Position numbers and translations under genes: made by a program
Notes under the pieces: model-generated
The model's database searches: none
What the model was told of the DNA's origin: nothing
The model's input: the letters and a program-made list of their open reading frames with translations, nothing else
Part shown: one piece after another, positions 1 through 10,620 of the stretch
Layout: each line of letters starts with the position of its first letter
Numbering within the stretch: the first letter of the stretch is position 1
Assembly (NCBI GenBank): GCA_964023275.1
Contig: OZ029915.1
Span: 16,756,275-16,820,274 of the forward strand
Reading direction: 5' to 3'
Source: Norana najaformis
Taxonomy: Eukaryota > Annelida > Clitellata > Crassiclitellata > Hormogastridae
DNA: 64,000 nt

Positions 1-355
1 TATGTTGTGTTGTAGTTTGGCTTGACATCTGATGTACAATAAATCCAGAAACCAGGATGCTTTAGAGTTGGAGCACTGAAAGACGTATGGAGAAGAGGAT
101 TTGATTTGTGGAAAAGCATTGTCAGTTTTGAGTGAAAGACCTGCGCAGAGACTACAAGATGTGGTGCAACATACATGTGTTCTTGAATGAATCAGATAAT
201 TGACATAATTCTGGGGGAATGTTATCTAGAGGGGCAGAGGAACTAGGAAATGAAGCTCATGGCCTGTAAAACTGTTGACATTAATGCAGTTGAGCTTTCT
301 GAAGAATAAAAATTGCTTTGCAGGATTACTGAACAACATAGTGGACATGAGTGAT
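1..355. other. No recognisable feature
   Basis: I see no convincing coding region, splice-bordered exon or known repeat here. The sequence is AT-rich with short interrupted frames and may be older decayed mobile DNA. Confidence 0.4.
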
Positions 356-460
356 AAAATTTATTTATGATCGTTGTAGTGCAAATTTGGAAAATTTATT
401 TATGATCGTTGTAGTGCAAATTTGGAAAATTTATTTATGATCGTTGTAGTGCAAATTTGG
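356..460. repeat. Three perfect tandem copies of a 35-bp unit
   Basis: Units at 356-390, 391-425 and 426-460 are identical. Each starts AAAATTTATTTATGATCG and ends GCAAATTTGG. Perfect identity suggests a recent tandem duplication. No gene overlaps it. Confidence 0.95.
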
Positions 461-812
461 AAAACAATGAGGGTTTTAGGTTTTTGCATAACGTAGACTG
501 TATTATGTTGGCTAATTTAGTCATATGAATTAGTGTAATTTGTACGAACCACTGTGGAACAGTTAGGTGGGGTTATCATTAACGTGCAAGAAACGAGGCC
601 ATTAGGATGCCCATGATTGACTGGTGGAGGTAAATGTGAGTGAGAGAGACAGAGAGAGAGAGAGGCAGAACAGACAGACACGGATCGAAGGGATGATTGA
701 CAGAGGGTAGGAAAAGTCAAATGAGCGAAGAGCCATTCGCTAGACGTAGTGAAGTTTTCACTAACAGTAATGATAACCTATCATTAATGTAAACAACGTT
801 TTCGTTAATGAT

Positions 813-2149
813 AACTATATATTTCTTCTTCTTCTTCCTTCTGGCTGGAAATAGTCCCTCCTAGGGGAGGGGTCAGCCAAATGAATCCTTTTCCATTTCT
901 ATCTTTCTCAGTACCTTCTTTCTTCAGTCTGAGAAGCTTCAGGTCTTGTTGAATCATATCTCCCCATCTCTTCTTTTGTCTTCCCCGACTGCGGCGTCCA
1001 TAAACCTCCACTGTCATAATTCTTTTAATGCAATTTTCCTCTTCTCTCCTCATCACATGACCATACCATCTCAACTTGGCTTCTCGTACCTTGTCAGATA
1101 TACATGCCACTCCCAATTTCTGTCTGATATACTCATTCCTTTTCCTGTCTTTCAGTGAGATTCCAAGTATCCATCGCAGCATTCTCATTTCCGATCTCTC
1201 CAGCAGCTTCTCCTCCTCTTTCGTCAATGTCCAGGCTTCTGCTCCATGTAGCATCACTGGTCTTATCATTGTTTTGTACACCTTTCCTTTGAGTTGAACC
1301 GGCATTTTGACATCGCATAATACACCCGATAGGTCTTTCCATTTTTGCCATGCTGCCTTAATCCTGTTCTTGACATCATGTTTGCATTCTCTTTAGCATT
1401 CATTATCGATCCAAGGTATTTAAAGGTTTCTACTTGTTTCAGTGCATTTCCTGCAATGTTCTTGACCGCAAGTGTCTCATCCATTTTGGAGTGTACCATG
1501 GTCTCTCTTTTATTGATATTTATTTTAAGGCCCTTGCTCTCCAGTGCTTTCTGCCAATCAGTGAAACGCCCTTGTATCTTTGTCGCTGCGTCGTCTGCCA
1601 CTATGAGGTCATCAGCATGCAACATATCCCATGGTTCTTCTCTTCTCACATTTTCCGATATGGCATCCATTACTATGATGAACATCAGAAGACTCGGGCA
1701 GGATCCCTCATCCCTGATGTACACCCACTTGAATCTCAAACTTTAATGTGTTTCCTGTATTGCTCCTCACTGAAGTCTGTGCGTCTTCGTCCATTGATTT
1801 CACCAGTCGCACTATTTTCTCCGATACTCCCTTTTTCCCCAGACTCCAATATATGACCTCTCTTGGTTCTCTATCAAAAGCCCTCTCCAAATCTACAAAA
1901 GTCCAATATCTCTTGTTGTTTCCTTCTAGTATTTTCTCCTGCAACTGTCTCAGTATGAATATTGCATCCGTTGTGCCTCTGCCTGGTCTAAAGCCAAACT
2001 GGTTATCATGTAGCTTAACCCGTTCCTAATGCGTCCTTCGACCACCATTTCATAAACTTTCAGTCCAATTTCCAGCAGCTTAATTCCTCTGTAGTCACTA
2101 CATTCCAATACATCTCCTTTTTGTTTATATATTGCTATTATTAACTATA
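813..2149 (-). mobile_element. RTE-like LINE, 5'-truncated, flanked by a 7-bp target duplication
   Basis: The minus strand encodes the C-terminal half of a non-LTR retrotransposon polymerase of the type whose endonuclease resembles CFDP2. From 2142 downward it carries RT palm sequence (an SDYRGIKLLE-like motif, FRPG, FVDLERAFD), then a GVHQG motif at the end of one frame near 1708. A second frame has the catalytic box written HADD. The C-terminal YKTMIRPVMLHGAEAW and RWYGHV motifs follow. Frames break near 1710-1740, 1300 and 2030, so it is not functional. The 3' end is a short GAA-rich tail at about 820-838. AACTATA occurs at 813-819 and again at 2143-2149, which I read as the target-site duplication. 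It lies inside older sequence with hAT-like ends. Confidence 0.85.
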
Positions 2150-2500
2150 AATACAGTTATTAAATCTCAGGCAAAAACGATAACGAAATAAAAACTAAAG
2201 CTATAACTGAAACTAATACTAAAACTCATGATACTAATTATAACGAAAATACATAACGACTCTGTTGGGCAAGCAACAGCTGGAACAGCTACTCACACAG
2301 AGCAATTATTGCCCTTCAAAAGGCGGCATCAGAAGACAAAGAATGCAGGCAATGAGTGTCACTGACAGCAGCCATCAAAGGCCATCGTGCGGAACCAGAG
2401 ACCGAATCCTGACACGCATTTCTTCAGGCCAGATGGGCTTAAACAGATTCGCTATGATACTGATGATTCTCTTGCTTAGTGGCATGTACAGTCCTCCAAA

Positions 2501-2650
2501 TTCAAACAAGTATTCACACAAGATCTGGCTGCTATTAACATTTTGGCTGTGCCAGCCTCAGAAGCTTATGTCGAAAGAATGTTCTCACTGTGTGGAGACT
2601 TTTCTTCAGGAAAACTAAATCATGCCTTCAAGACACTTGAAATAAGAACA
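2501..2650 (+). pseudogene. hAT transposase C-terminal (dimerisation) remnant 1
   Basis: One plus frame from 2501 reads through ILAVPASEAYVERMFSLCGD, the signature of the hAT C-terminal dimerisation domain, and stops near 2655. The rest of the transposase is absent or unrecognisable. Flanks at 2140-2265 and 2705-2790 are rich in ACTATAACTAAAAC-like words and may be degraded element ends. It differs clearly from the hAT remnants at 3235 and 33765, so it is a separate lineage. Confidence 0.75.
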
Positions 2651-3234
2651 TTCTAAAAAATTAAATTTGAAGCTATTTTCAAAGTGACTAAAATTATGGA
2701 CTGCTAAGAAACCCAAACAACTATAACTAAAACTATAACAAAATAAATAATAATTATAGCTAAAACAGATAACTAAAACTTCACTAGCTAGACGACAGTC
2801 GAGCAGGCGTGAGGGTTTGGAGAGCAGGGAAGGAAAATAAGACTGCATCTCATAAATGGGCCGTGCTGAATCTAACAGACCAACGCGAATCAGTAACTCT
2901 GATGTTGCTGTAATGTTGTAAATACGTTGTATACACTTGCTAATATATGTGTAAAGAAAAAGTCATTTCATTAAGTCTTATTACTGTCGGACAATCCATC
3001 CAAGAACCCATGTGCTCTAAAGACTGCGTAAGTCCCCCGAAGAGAATGCCTTTTCTTATTAGCGCCGCAGCCACCAGATACTGAAAGAAGATTTGTGTTC
3101 ACTGGCAGATCCTTTGTTAACGCAGACAGACACAGTACAATAACCATTTTCTTTCAGTACAATCACCATGTAGAAGAAATATATCTATATAATACCATAT
3201 TTAGTTTGTTACTGTCTTATGTATACTACTAATA

Positions 3235-3430
3235 ATGTCGGTGACAGTGGCTAACACTGAGGGAAGCTTTTCAAAGCTAAAACTGATTAAAAAAATCACT
3301 TAATGTCCACCGCGACAGAAGAAAGAGTAATCAATCTCTTACTATGGTTGATCAAAGCCAAAATGGCTCAAAGTCAAAGTCTTAATCTATACGACACCAT
3401 ACAAGACTTTCTGACCAAGAAGGCAGGAAA
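3235..3430 (+). pseudogene. hAT transposase C-terminal remnant 2 (ZMYM1-like type)
   Basis: The plus strand gives SVTVANTEGSFSKLKLIKK, then a frameshift near 3297. It continues in the next frame with MSTATEERVINLLLWLIKAK and a DTIQDFLTKKA-like end. This is the usual C-terminus of hAT transposases related to ZMYM1-like proteins (dimerisation domain followed by a short acidic/basic tail). The frameshift and missing N-terminus make it a fossil. Confidence 0.8.
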
Positions 3431-3535
3431 AACTGACTTAAGATTCCCCAACATCATGAAAACCGCAGCTGGCCTTAATGATGTCGTTTTAGAACGTATT
3501 TGGTATTTTAAGGATTGCATTAAAATTCTTGCCTA

Positions 3536-4138
3536 AGGGTGGCATTCAGCCTAGGAACAGGCCTGCTGATACATACTGCATTGTATCATATTTTGTTAAA
3601 TTCCAAAATACATTGGCAAGAGCTATCAGTAAAACTCCAAAATATGAGCATGTATCACCAATCCTAAAATCATTGCATTGGGTGTCCATAGAAAAGCAAA
3701 TAATGTTCAAGACTGAGCTAATCATATACAAGACTGCATTTCAGCCAACCTCACTATCTTCACTCTGTACCGACTCCCAAGACTTGTCTCTACTCGACCA
3801 GGACTTCTGGCTGTCTAAATCAGACTATCCTGTGGACAAGGACAGCTCTCGGTAGGAGTGCCTTTTCTGTTACTGGCCCTAGACTCTGGAACTCTCTTCT
3901 GGCAAACGTTTGCGCTGCAAAGTCTGTTTTGGCCTTCAGATCTTAACTAAAAACTCATCTCTTCCTGGACTCATTTCCTCCATAGGCTATTTCTGTGTCT
4001 TCTAGGATTCTCTTCTTGTCTGTTCAACAGGACTCACCCCAGAATTTGCCTTGCACAACAATTTTGCTTAGTAGCGACAACTGACTGATGCTTTAAGCAT
4101 TATTACAGTGGCGCTATAGAAGTTCTCAGACTATTAGC
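3536..4138 (+). mobile_element. CR1/L2-like LINE, 3' fragment
   Basis: The plus strand encodes the post-RT C-terminus of a CR1/L2-type LINE: ISKTPKYEHVSPILKSLHW, then PRLWNSLLANV in another frame. Its 3' UTR ends ACTGACTGATGCTTTAAGC ... GGCGCTATAGAAG, followed by an ATTAG-type tail. The same 3' sequence recurs at 6000, 31840 and 59090. The end lies only about 33 bp from the ALKBH3 exon 5 donor (minus strand, 4171). Confidence 0.85.
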
Positions 4139-4170
4139 CACCATTCCACTAATATGTAGAAGGTTGTCAC

Positions 4171-4380
4171 CTGTGGTGGTTTCTTCCGCAGTTCAAAGTT
4201 CCTGCTGTCACCAAATGACAAAGACGCTATTACTGGCTGAACTCCAAGAGAGACTTCATCATCCGAATGCCACGAAACATGATCATGACCATCACGATAC
4301 AGATTTGCCAAAACCGAGTTAAAAACGTAGCCTGTGACCTCTTCAATGCGATCTTTAAGCATCTTGATGACAGGTGTCCA
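4171..4380 (-). CDS. ALKBH3: ALKBH3-like dioxygenase, exon 5 (Fe-binding HxD)
   Basis: This 210-bp, 70-codon exon is in phase 0 on both sides. On the minus strand the acceptor is TTATATCTGCAG|TGG and the donor is CCACAG|GTGACA. It encodes WTPVIKMLKDRIEEVTG, an FNSVLANLYRDG segment, then SWHSDDE and IASLSFGDSRNFELRKKPP. The WHSDD sequence holds the His and Asp of the 2-oxoglutarate/Fe(II) site (residues 212 and 214 of the joined protein); SLSFG and the FELRKKPP region are standard in ALKBH2/3. The family removes methyl groups from 1-methyladenine and 3-methylcytosine in single-stranded DNA and RNA. The second Fe-binding His and the 2-oxoglutarate Arg fall in exons I cannot find to the left, so the gene leaves the window here. 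Intron 4 (4381-11920) is 7.5 kb. Confidence 0.9.
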
Positions 4381-5164
4381 CTGCAGATATAAAGTTACAA
4401 ACAATGAAGTTTAGTGACATAACTAGTTTTGTATCCGACAGCTTCACTTGGTCACTCTAAATCACAGACTACATGTAAATGTACACAATCTAATGTATAC
4501 ATGCATAAATATATTTCAGCAATGAGAACTAGATGATACTAGTGAATGATGTACTGTGTACTTAAAAAAGCCTCTCAAAAGTACTATAATGCAATATATT
4601 TTAATGGGATTTAGGCAAAGCACTTGTAAGTTCCCATGCACCAAATTATGAAACCACAAAAACAAGTACAGATATAAAATACAATATAAACACCAGCATA
4701 TGTAATATAATGTAACAAGCTATGAGGCCAGCCCAGAATCTGTGAAAGGTATTTCCAAGGCCACCTGCTGTCTCTAGAATGGTGGGCAATGAAACTCTCC
4801 CTACACCATCACTCCTTTTGTTGGTAGTAGGAATGCTTTTCCTGCAGATCTCTAATCCATTCACTCCAGTCCTATTCCAGCAACAAACTCCACTTTAGTT
4901 ATCTGTTTGTAGTCATCCACTGTAATTTTCATTAGAAACTCAAGTAAAATATAAGAAAATGTATAATGTATGATATAAATAAGCCATTACATATATATGT
5001 GGCTTGCTTGCCAATTGCACTGAATAAGCATGCAGCTAGGCTTAATACTTGTCTCTACCTGTGTCATTTTCTAATCATATTAGTGCCTAATGCAAATCAG
5101 CTCAGTTTCACATACAGGATATTCATAGACTTAGATCTCTTTTGCCTCATACTGTCTTAATCCC
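4381..5164. other. ALKBH3 intron 4, proximal part
   Basis: AT-rich intron sequence. No exon, RNA gene or recognisable transposon is visible. Short open frames have no family resemblance. Confidence 0.5.
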
Positions 5165-6046
5165 ACTAGCTAATGGACTGGTTGGTCTCTAACATGCTTG
5201 ACTACTGTAATTCACTTCTCATTGGCTTAACTAAGAGAGATCTGCACAGACTACAAATGGTTCAAAGCTATGAGGTCAGAGCCATAACAACAACACCTAA
5301 GTATCAGCATATTACACCAATATTGCATTCCTTGCAAGAAAATTGAGTTACTTTGGACAAATTATGAGAAAGACAACAAAACGCCTAGGAAAGGATATAA
5401 TCACGGGAGAAACAGAGGGAACAAGGGGAGGAAGACCATGCAGGACACGGATTGATGACTTGAAGGACTGGACTGGGAAGACCCTGAAACAAGCAGTTTG
5501 GGCAATGCAAGAGAGAGGTTTATGGAGACAGATCATCCACTGTACTGTCAAAGTTCGAAGTATCGAATAGGGCATCGACAACGACGTACGTATTAGTTGC
5601 CCACTGAGTAAAGAATCCAGTTTATGATCTGTCTTATAGTTCACAAAATACCACATTTAAATCAGCCAATCTATCTCTGTTCCAGGCTCAACCATCACAC
5701 CAACAAATATTGCACTCAGTCAGTAGACATAATGACTCTAGTTGTGCCTCATAGGAGGAGAGCGTTGGGTTCTAGAGCATTCTCAGTTGCTGATCCGTGG
5801 CTCTGGAATTTGCTGCCAAGTTCTGATCTTTCCATCAGTTCTTGCATGTCATTCAGGTCTAAACTTAAGACTCACCTGTTTCAACTTCTTTACCAACCGT
5901 AGTCCAACTTATGGTTTCTCTGACCTATATGAAAAAGGGATTGGCTTCCCCAATGGATTATGATTTTGATTACAACTTCACTTGAAGCAAACACAGATTG
6001 ATGCTTTGGGCATTATGCTATAGAAGTCATTAGATTAGATTAGATG
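5165..6046 (+). mobile_element. CR1/L2-like LINE 3' fragment, interrupted by another LINE
   Basis: The plus strand reads NMLDYCNSLLIGLTKRDL and YQHITPILHSLQ up to about 5336. It resumes at about 5600 with KESSL/VHKIPHLNQPIYLCSRL and then RAFSVADPWLWNLLP and KLKTHLF. The 3' UTR has GATTGATGCTTTGGGC and an ATTAGATTAGATTAG tail. The two halves join at the point where the related copy at 58690 reads continuously, showing that the middle (5337-5590) is a later insertion. Confidence 0.85.
5337..5590 (+). mobile_element. 3' end of an RTE-like LINE nested in a CR1-like LINE
   Basis: One open frame reads LSYFGQIMRKTTKR and GGRPCRTRIDDLKDWTGK, then ends about 20 bp before the host LINE resumes. The FGHIMRR...GRPRTRW...DWTG pattern is the C-terminus of RTE-type polymerases with the zinc-free tail. 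Only the last roughly 80 residues inserted, typical of 5'-truncated retrotransposition. Confidence 0.75.
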
Positions 6047-7613
6047 TTAGCAATTTTTCCAGCCTCAGTATATGAGGTTGAGTGCCAGTCCTCTTCCTTG
6101 CCACTTGATCTTCCAACAGACAATGCATATTACTGTAATCTGTTTATAGCTGAATTCGCCTTTGGGCGCCAGTAAAACAAATATTGAAATATATCAGTTC
6201 TAGTGGAGCCAGTGAACCCCCAACTTCTGGGTTGGAAGTTCAGCATACCAAGCAAAAGACAAACACATAAGTCAAGAAATTCACTTTAAAAACTGGTATT
6301 GAAAATTTTCATTTGGCTTATGCAAGTACTATAGCAGGAAATTTTAAGCCTAAGTTTGCATGCACTAGCAGATCCAGAAGTTTAACAAGGTAGGTCAAGT
6401 AAGGAAGACCGTATTTAAACTGCTGAGAAATTTTTGCCAACCTTTTGATCATCAGGGCTTTTGATAGATCGATCATTTGATGCCATGAAAATTTTTACTA
6501 ACTTTTTTAGTTATCTGGACATTTTATGACATGTTTATTTTGAGTTCTCAAAATATCTGACAATCTTCCTTCAGACATCACCATTTACATAAGAGTTTTT
6601 TGGCTCAGCAAGACTTTTTAACCACCTTTTTAAATTTTTATTTCTTAATTTCTCAGATTGTTTGACATTCCCATGAATTTTTCTAACTATTGTACTAATT
6701 CCCCAAATTTGTTCTTTTTTTTTCATTCTCATGATCTCCTTTTCAGCTGAAGACCAGTTATTTTAGTTTCCCATCTTTATCATGGTCTCTCTTAACTGAC
6801 AAGTCAGTGGGCAACCCCAGCCCAAACCAGTTTGGAGGACAAATCAATCACATAACTCCCAAAAGAAATGGGGAAGGTCATGGCCAGACAGGCCCCAATG
6901 GATCTGCCCTTAAACGCATGCACTATAGAATACATGCTTTACTATTACAGAGCACTAACACTGAATGCCTATCTGCCTTTTGACTTGTAATATAAATTTG
7001 TAATATAAATGACCTTAAGTAAGACACTTTTAGGTCAAATGTTAGGCCTGTACTCACCATAATGGTGCATTTTAATATATTCTGCAAAATGCTCAAATTG
7101 ACTGGTAATTTGCATTACCAGTAAATAACTCACACAGCCAAGCTGCACAGACAGACCTCTGATCACTTTTATCATGAACAGAATCAGAAACAAGAAGCCT
7201 CAACTGTTCACTGTGACTTGTACAGATAGATGAAGAAAAAAGAAAACTTCTCATACTCTTACCTGTACAGAAGTGACAAAACTGGCATCATCTTGAAGGT
7301 TTGCACATTTTTATATAATGGTAACATCTAGTGTCAGTTTTTTACAACTCCTCACTGAGTCTCCCATTATCACAACAGTAGTAAATATATGTCTGTCATC
7401 ACTGCCATGTACTTCATGAGGTGGCTCACTGGTATAACACTTGCTGACCTTCCTCTCAGGCAGTTGCAAAAACTTACACTAGATGTTACCAGCATATAAA
7501 GATGTCCAAACCACAGCTATCATACCATTCCACTGAGTCCTGTTTTATAACCTCATTTGTGGAATAAAGTGTTTTAACGCTTTAGTATACTTCATACATC
7601 AAGGCATAAATAA
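6047..7613. other. ALKBH3 intron 4, no gene seen
   Basis: AT-rich intron sequence with T-runs around 6600-6730 and no coding or repeat signature I can name. Confidence 0.5.
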
Positions 7614-7730
7614 CACTGGCCAACACATAATTTGTTGCCTCAAATGTTAGAACTGTTTCTGAGTATATTTGACCTGCTGATTCCAGAAAAGGCACCAGTT
7701 TTCTCCCAGCAGGTCTAGTTTTCGAGATAT
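7614..7730 (+). repeat. Left terminal and subterminal inverted repeat of copy A
   Basis: The perfect 12-bp end (7614-7625) is followed by imperfect similarity to the other end, including the 21-bp box at 7710-7730 that starts 96 bp from the tip. The box is a candidate transposase-binding site because it is also retained in the diverged copy C. Confidence 0.75.
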
Positions 7731-7956
7731 AGAACATTATGCCATATACCAGTCCTTGCCTCTGCTCGCCCATAAAACATAAGGCTATAGCTATAATTAT
7801 GTAGTGCTCAATTTATTATGTGATACACTAAATAAACATAATAATACAAATACTTAAAAGAAAATGGTAGTACCTGAAACTGTACTTATATGATACCAAA
7901 CAGAACAAGTTTGTTATAAAAATTTCAAGTCATTCGACACCGAAGAAGCTCCTTTT

Positions 7957-9633
7957 CTACGATTTCCGAGTGTGGCATCTGCCGGAACAATCGCGCATAA
8001 TATTCCAGCAATAGTCTGCCATCATGTGTGCATCCCATCTTCCTTGATATCGATTTTCCATTGTTTTGATGTCTTGGTGAAATCTTTCACCTTGCTCTTC
8101 GCTGAAGTCACCAAGATTCTCTGGAAAGCGATCTAAGTGACTGTGGAGATAATGGACTTTAATGCTCATGTTGCAGCCAAGCTTGTTGAAATGAAGAAGC
8201 ATATCCTCTACTAGTTGTGCATAATTGTCTGCCTTCTTGTTGCCAAGAAAATTTTTAGTTACAAGAACAAAGGAAGACCAGGCACAAGATTCGATTTCAT
8301 TCATTGATGGTATGAAAAGTGGGTCATTCATAAGTTGCCTGATCTGTGGACCATCGAAGATTCCAGCCTTCAATTTTTCCATTGTAATTCCTGGTAACTT
8401 GTGTACTATGTATTCGAAGCATGAACCTTCTTTATTCAAAGCCCTGACAAATTGTTTCATCAGGCCTAGCTTTATATGTAGTGGTGGCAGTATGATCCTA
8501 TCTCGTGCCACCAAAGATTCCTTGATTACATTTTGAGCTCCAACCACCATGTCTTTCCTCGAAGGCCAATCTTTTCTTGTCCAATGTTCATGCCTGGCTC
8601 TACTGTCCCAAAGACACAAAAAGCAGGGATACTTTGTGTAGCCACTTTGTTGACCAAGGAGGAAATTTACCATCTTCAAGTCTACACAAAGTACCCATTG
8701 ATGTTCTTTGTATTTTATCTTTTCCAGTACTAAAGAGATGGCATTGTACTCTTCTTTCATCCTGGTGGAGTGACCGATTGGAATAGAACCGAATTTGTTG
8801 CCGTTATTTAAAAGCACACATTTCAGACTACGTTTTGAACTATCGATAAAAAGACGCCACTCATCTGGGCTGTAATCCGACAGACCAATTTTCTTCAATA
8901 AGTTGCTGATGTCATTACAGAATACTAGGTTGTTGTCTTCGGTAAAGAATGGCAGCAAATCCTTTTCTCTGTTTCTATAAATTGTAATTTTCGTTCCAGG
9001 CTGAAGTGCATTCTTTTCCTTTAGTCTGGACGCAAGCAATTCAGAGGACTCTTTGGAAAGATTTAAGTCCCTGATCAGATCACTCAACTCTTTTTGGTCA
9101 AAACGTTCACTGTGTGAAGTTGATTGGAAATCACTGTCACTGCCCCCACTTTCTTCACTTTCGTCATCTTGTCCGATATTGGACATGCAAGTCTCATCGT
9201 CTGAGAGCTGAGGTAGTTCGCGAAAAGGTGGAACTGGTACAATATCCGAATGCGGAACAGGTCTCCTGGCTGAAGGTATATCAGGGTAAGACAACTTGTG
9301 ACGATTATTTCGATTGATGCCTATGATATTAACCATACAAAAGTAACAGTCGTCGAAGTCGTTTATCTGTTCCCTCCAAACCATCGGTACACCAAATTTC
9401 AGGCAGCTTCTCTTTCCAATTGTCCAGTGGCGCAATTGTTCAATACAAGTTTTGCATACTGTATGAGGAGCCCATTGCTTATCTTGATCTCCAAGTTTGA
9501 CACCAAAATAACCTACATATGCTCTTTTTACAAACTCAGAAATCGGTTTCCTGTTTGCTTTTAGTGTGTATTCCCCACAAATGTAGCAGAATATGTCTGG
9601 ATGGTTAATGCAGCTCCGTCTGGAAGTAGCCAT
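7957..9633 (-). CDS. Uncharacterised 558-residue protein, candidate transposase of copy A
   Basis: Intact ORF of 558 residues on the minus strand. Three N-terminal Cys/His groups are visible: C8, C16xxC19; H57xxC60xxC63; and C96xxC99. A Ser/Asp/Glu-rich linker (about 140-180) leads to the conserved SxELLASRLKEKN region. The second half has an FIDSSKRSLK strand with D264, a VLCVDLK strand with D318, a Cys pair C337xxC340 in GYTKYPCFLCLWDSR, and FSEEQGERFHQD (E512, E513, E516). The pattern suggests a zinc-binding DNA-recognition head and an RNase H-like DDE core with a zinc insertion, but no catalytic assignment is proven. I recall similar multi-copy uncharacterised proteins in other invertebrates; I know no name for them. 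The start ATG follows a 605-bp leader identical in length in copy B. No intron is apparent. Confidence 0.85.
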   Translation of the reverse strand: MATSRRSCINHPDIFCYICGEYTLKANRKPISEFVKRAYVGYFGVKLGDQDKQWAPHTVCKTCIEQLRHWTIGKRSCLKFGVPMVWREQINDFDDCYFCMVNIIGINRNNRHKLSYPDIPSARRPVPHSDIVPVPPFRELPQLSDDETCMSNIGQDDESEESGGSDSDFQSTSHSERFDQKELSDLIRDLNLSKESSELLASRLKEKNALQPGTKITIYRNREKDLLPFFTEDNNLVFCNDISNLLKKIGLSDYSPDEWRLFIDSSKRSLKCVLLNNGNKFGSIPIGHSTRMKEEYNAISLVLEKIKYKEHQWVLCVDLKMVNFLLGQQSGYTKYPCFLCLWDSRARHEHWTRKDWPSRKDMVVGAQNVIKESLVARDRIILPPLHIKLGLMKQFVRALNKEGSCFEYIVHKLPGITMEKLKAGIFDGPQIRQLMNDPLFIPSMNEIESCAWSSFVLVTKNFLGNKKADNYAQLVEDMLLHFNKLGCNMSIKVHYLHSHLDRFPENLGDFSEEQGERFHQDIKTMENRYQGRWDAHMMADYCWNIMRDCSGRCHTRKS

Positions 9634-10111
9634 AACCTTAAGGATGTTCGCATCTGAGGAATTAAATGACTAACCTAAAAAATAGTAAGAACATGTAGTT
9701 ATTTAATGCTCACATTCACAGATTGTTCTTGCGACCAACTCTTAATGTGCCCTAAGACGACTGCGGCTGCTCTAGCTTTCAGGAGGCGGTTTATACAGGC
9801 TATAAATGCTGACTTCAGCATAATCTATTTACATAGTTCGAAACCATGAAACGCTGTATAAGCACAAATAAATTCTAAATGAGGCCATGAATTTAGTGCT
9901 GAGTATGCTGTAGGCTACGGAATAGTTATTTCGTTGAATCAGCAATATCTCAGCACGCGGCAAGATATGCTGATTTTACATTATAAGGATGTAGGCATTA
10001 TATGAATCAGCAAGAATTATAATTAGCCATAAATAAAGCTTATTATGACATTTTAGTTTTGCCAAAGACATCGTTTAAAGAGTGGACTGGGTTTTCTTTA
10101 CAAAATCGACG

Positions 10112-10238
10112 ATATCTCAGAAACTAGACCTGATGCACTCAATCCAATGACATTTTCTGAATCAGCGCCCAAAATTACCCCAAGAACAGGTCTAAAACCG
10201 AAGGCAACAAGAAAAAAAAATTTTTCTGTTGGCCAGTG
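10112..10238 (-). repeat. Right terminal and subterminal inverted repeat of copy A
   Basis: TGTTGGCCAGTG at 10227-10238 mirrors the left end. The subterminal box at 10112-10132 starts 106 bp from the tip. The same arrangement is at 62697-62823 in copy B with identical spacing. Confidence 0.8.
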
Positions 10239-10544
10239 TAATAACCAGTATGAATACAAATAATAAACTTTCAAAAACAACACTCATATCAATGACACTC
10301 TTTTTACAGTTCCATGGTAACTTCTTTTACTCATATATTCTGTTGCTGCAATTTATGCTAATTGTTTTATTTCTAACATCTCTTCATTAATTTTTCGACA
10401 CTGACTTATACAGGGAGTAGATATTTGTCATCTTTTAGCCATCATTTTATGCCTAGCACAGACTAAGAGACAGCTTTGACTTACAGACAGTCATGTAAGA
10501 TAGGATGAATACAGAATTCCATCAGTATGTATGCATACATGCAT

Positions 10545-10590
10545 GTGTGTATGTATGTAATGTATGTATGTATGTATGTAAGTACCTAGG
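10545..10590. repeat. TGTA microsatellite
   Basis: Short run of TGTA/TGCA tetranucleotides with minor interruptions, immediately upstream of a LINE remnant. The remaining sequence of 10239-10620 shows no gene. Confidence 0.85.
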
Positions 10591-10620
10591 CATTCCCGCG
10601 GAACTCGTGGCCATATCGCC

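Larger units (their letters stand above)
7614..10238 (-). mobile_element. Intact 2.6-kb DNA transposon, copy A (CACTGG ends)
   Basis: The element begins CACTGGCCAACA at 7614-7625 and ends with the exact complement TGTTGGCCAGTG at 10227-10238. It is bounded by TAA at 7611-7613 and TAA at 10239-10241, read as a 3-bp target duplication. The match could extend one base to ACACTGG with a 4-bp AATA duplication instead. A second conserved box, CAGGTCTAGTTT..GAGATAT, lies inside each end in inverted orientation (7710-7730 and 10112-10132), with shared CTGATTC and TTGTTGCCT words nearby. The single ORF (7957-9633, minus) fills most of the element. CACTG-type ends with 2-4 bp duplications are known in the CACTA/Mirage/Chapaev group; placing this element there is inference. 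It sits in ALKBH3 intron 4 in the same orientation as the gene. Confidence 0.85.

Noticed and set aside
10098..10283. 61-codon minus frame at the transposon right end
   Set aside because: It is the inverted terminal region read in frame; the same noncoding sequence recurs at 62697.
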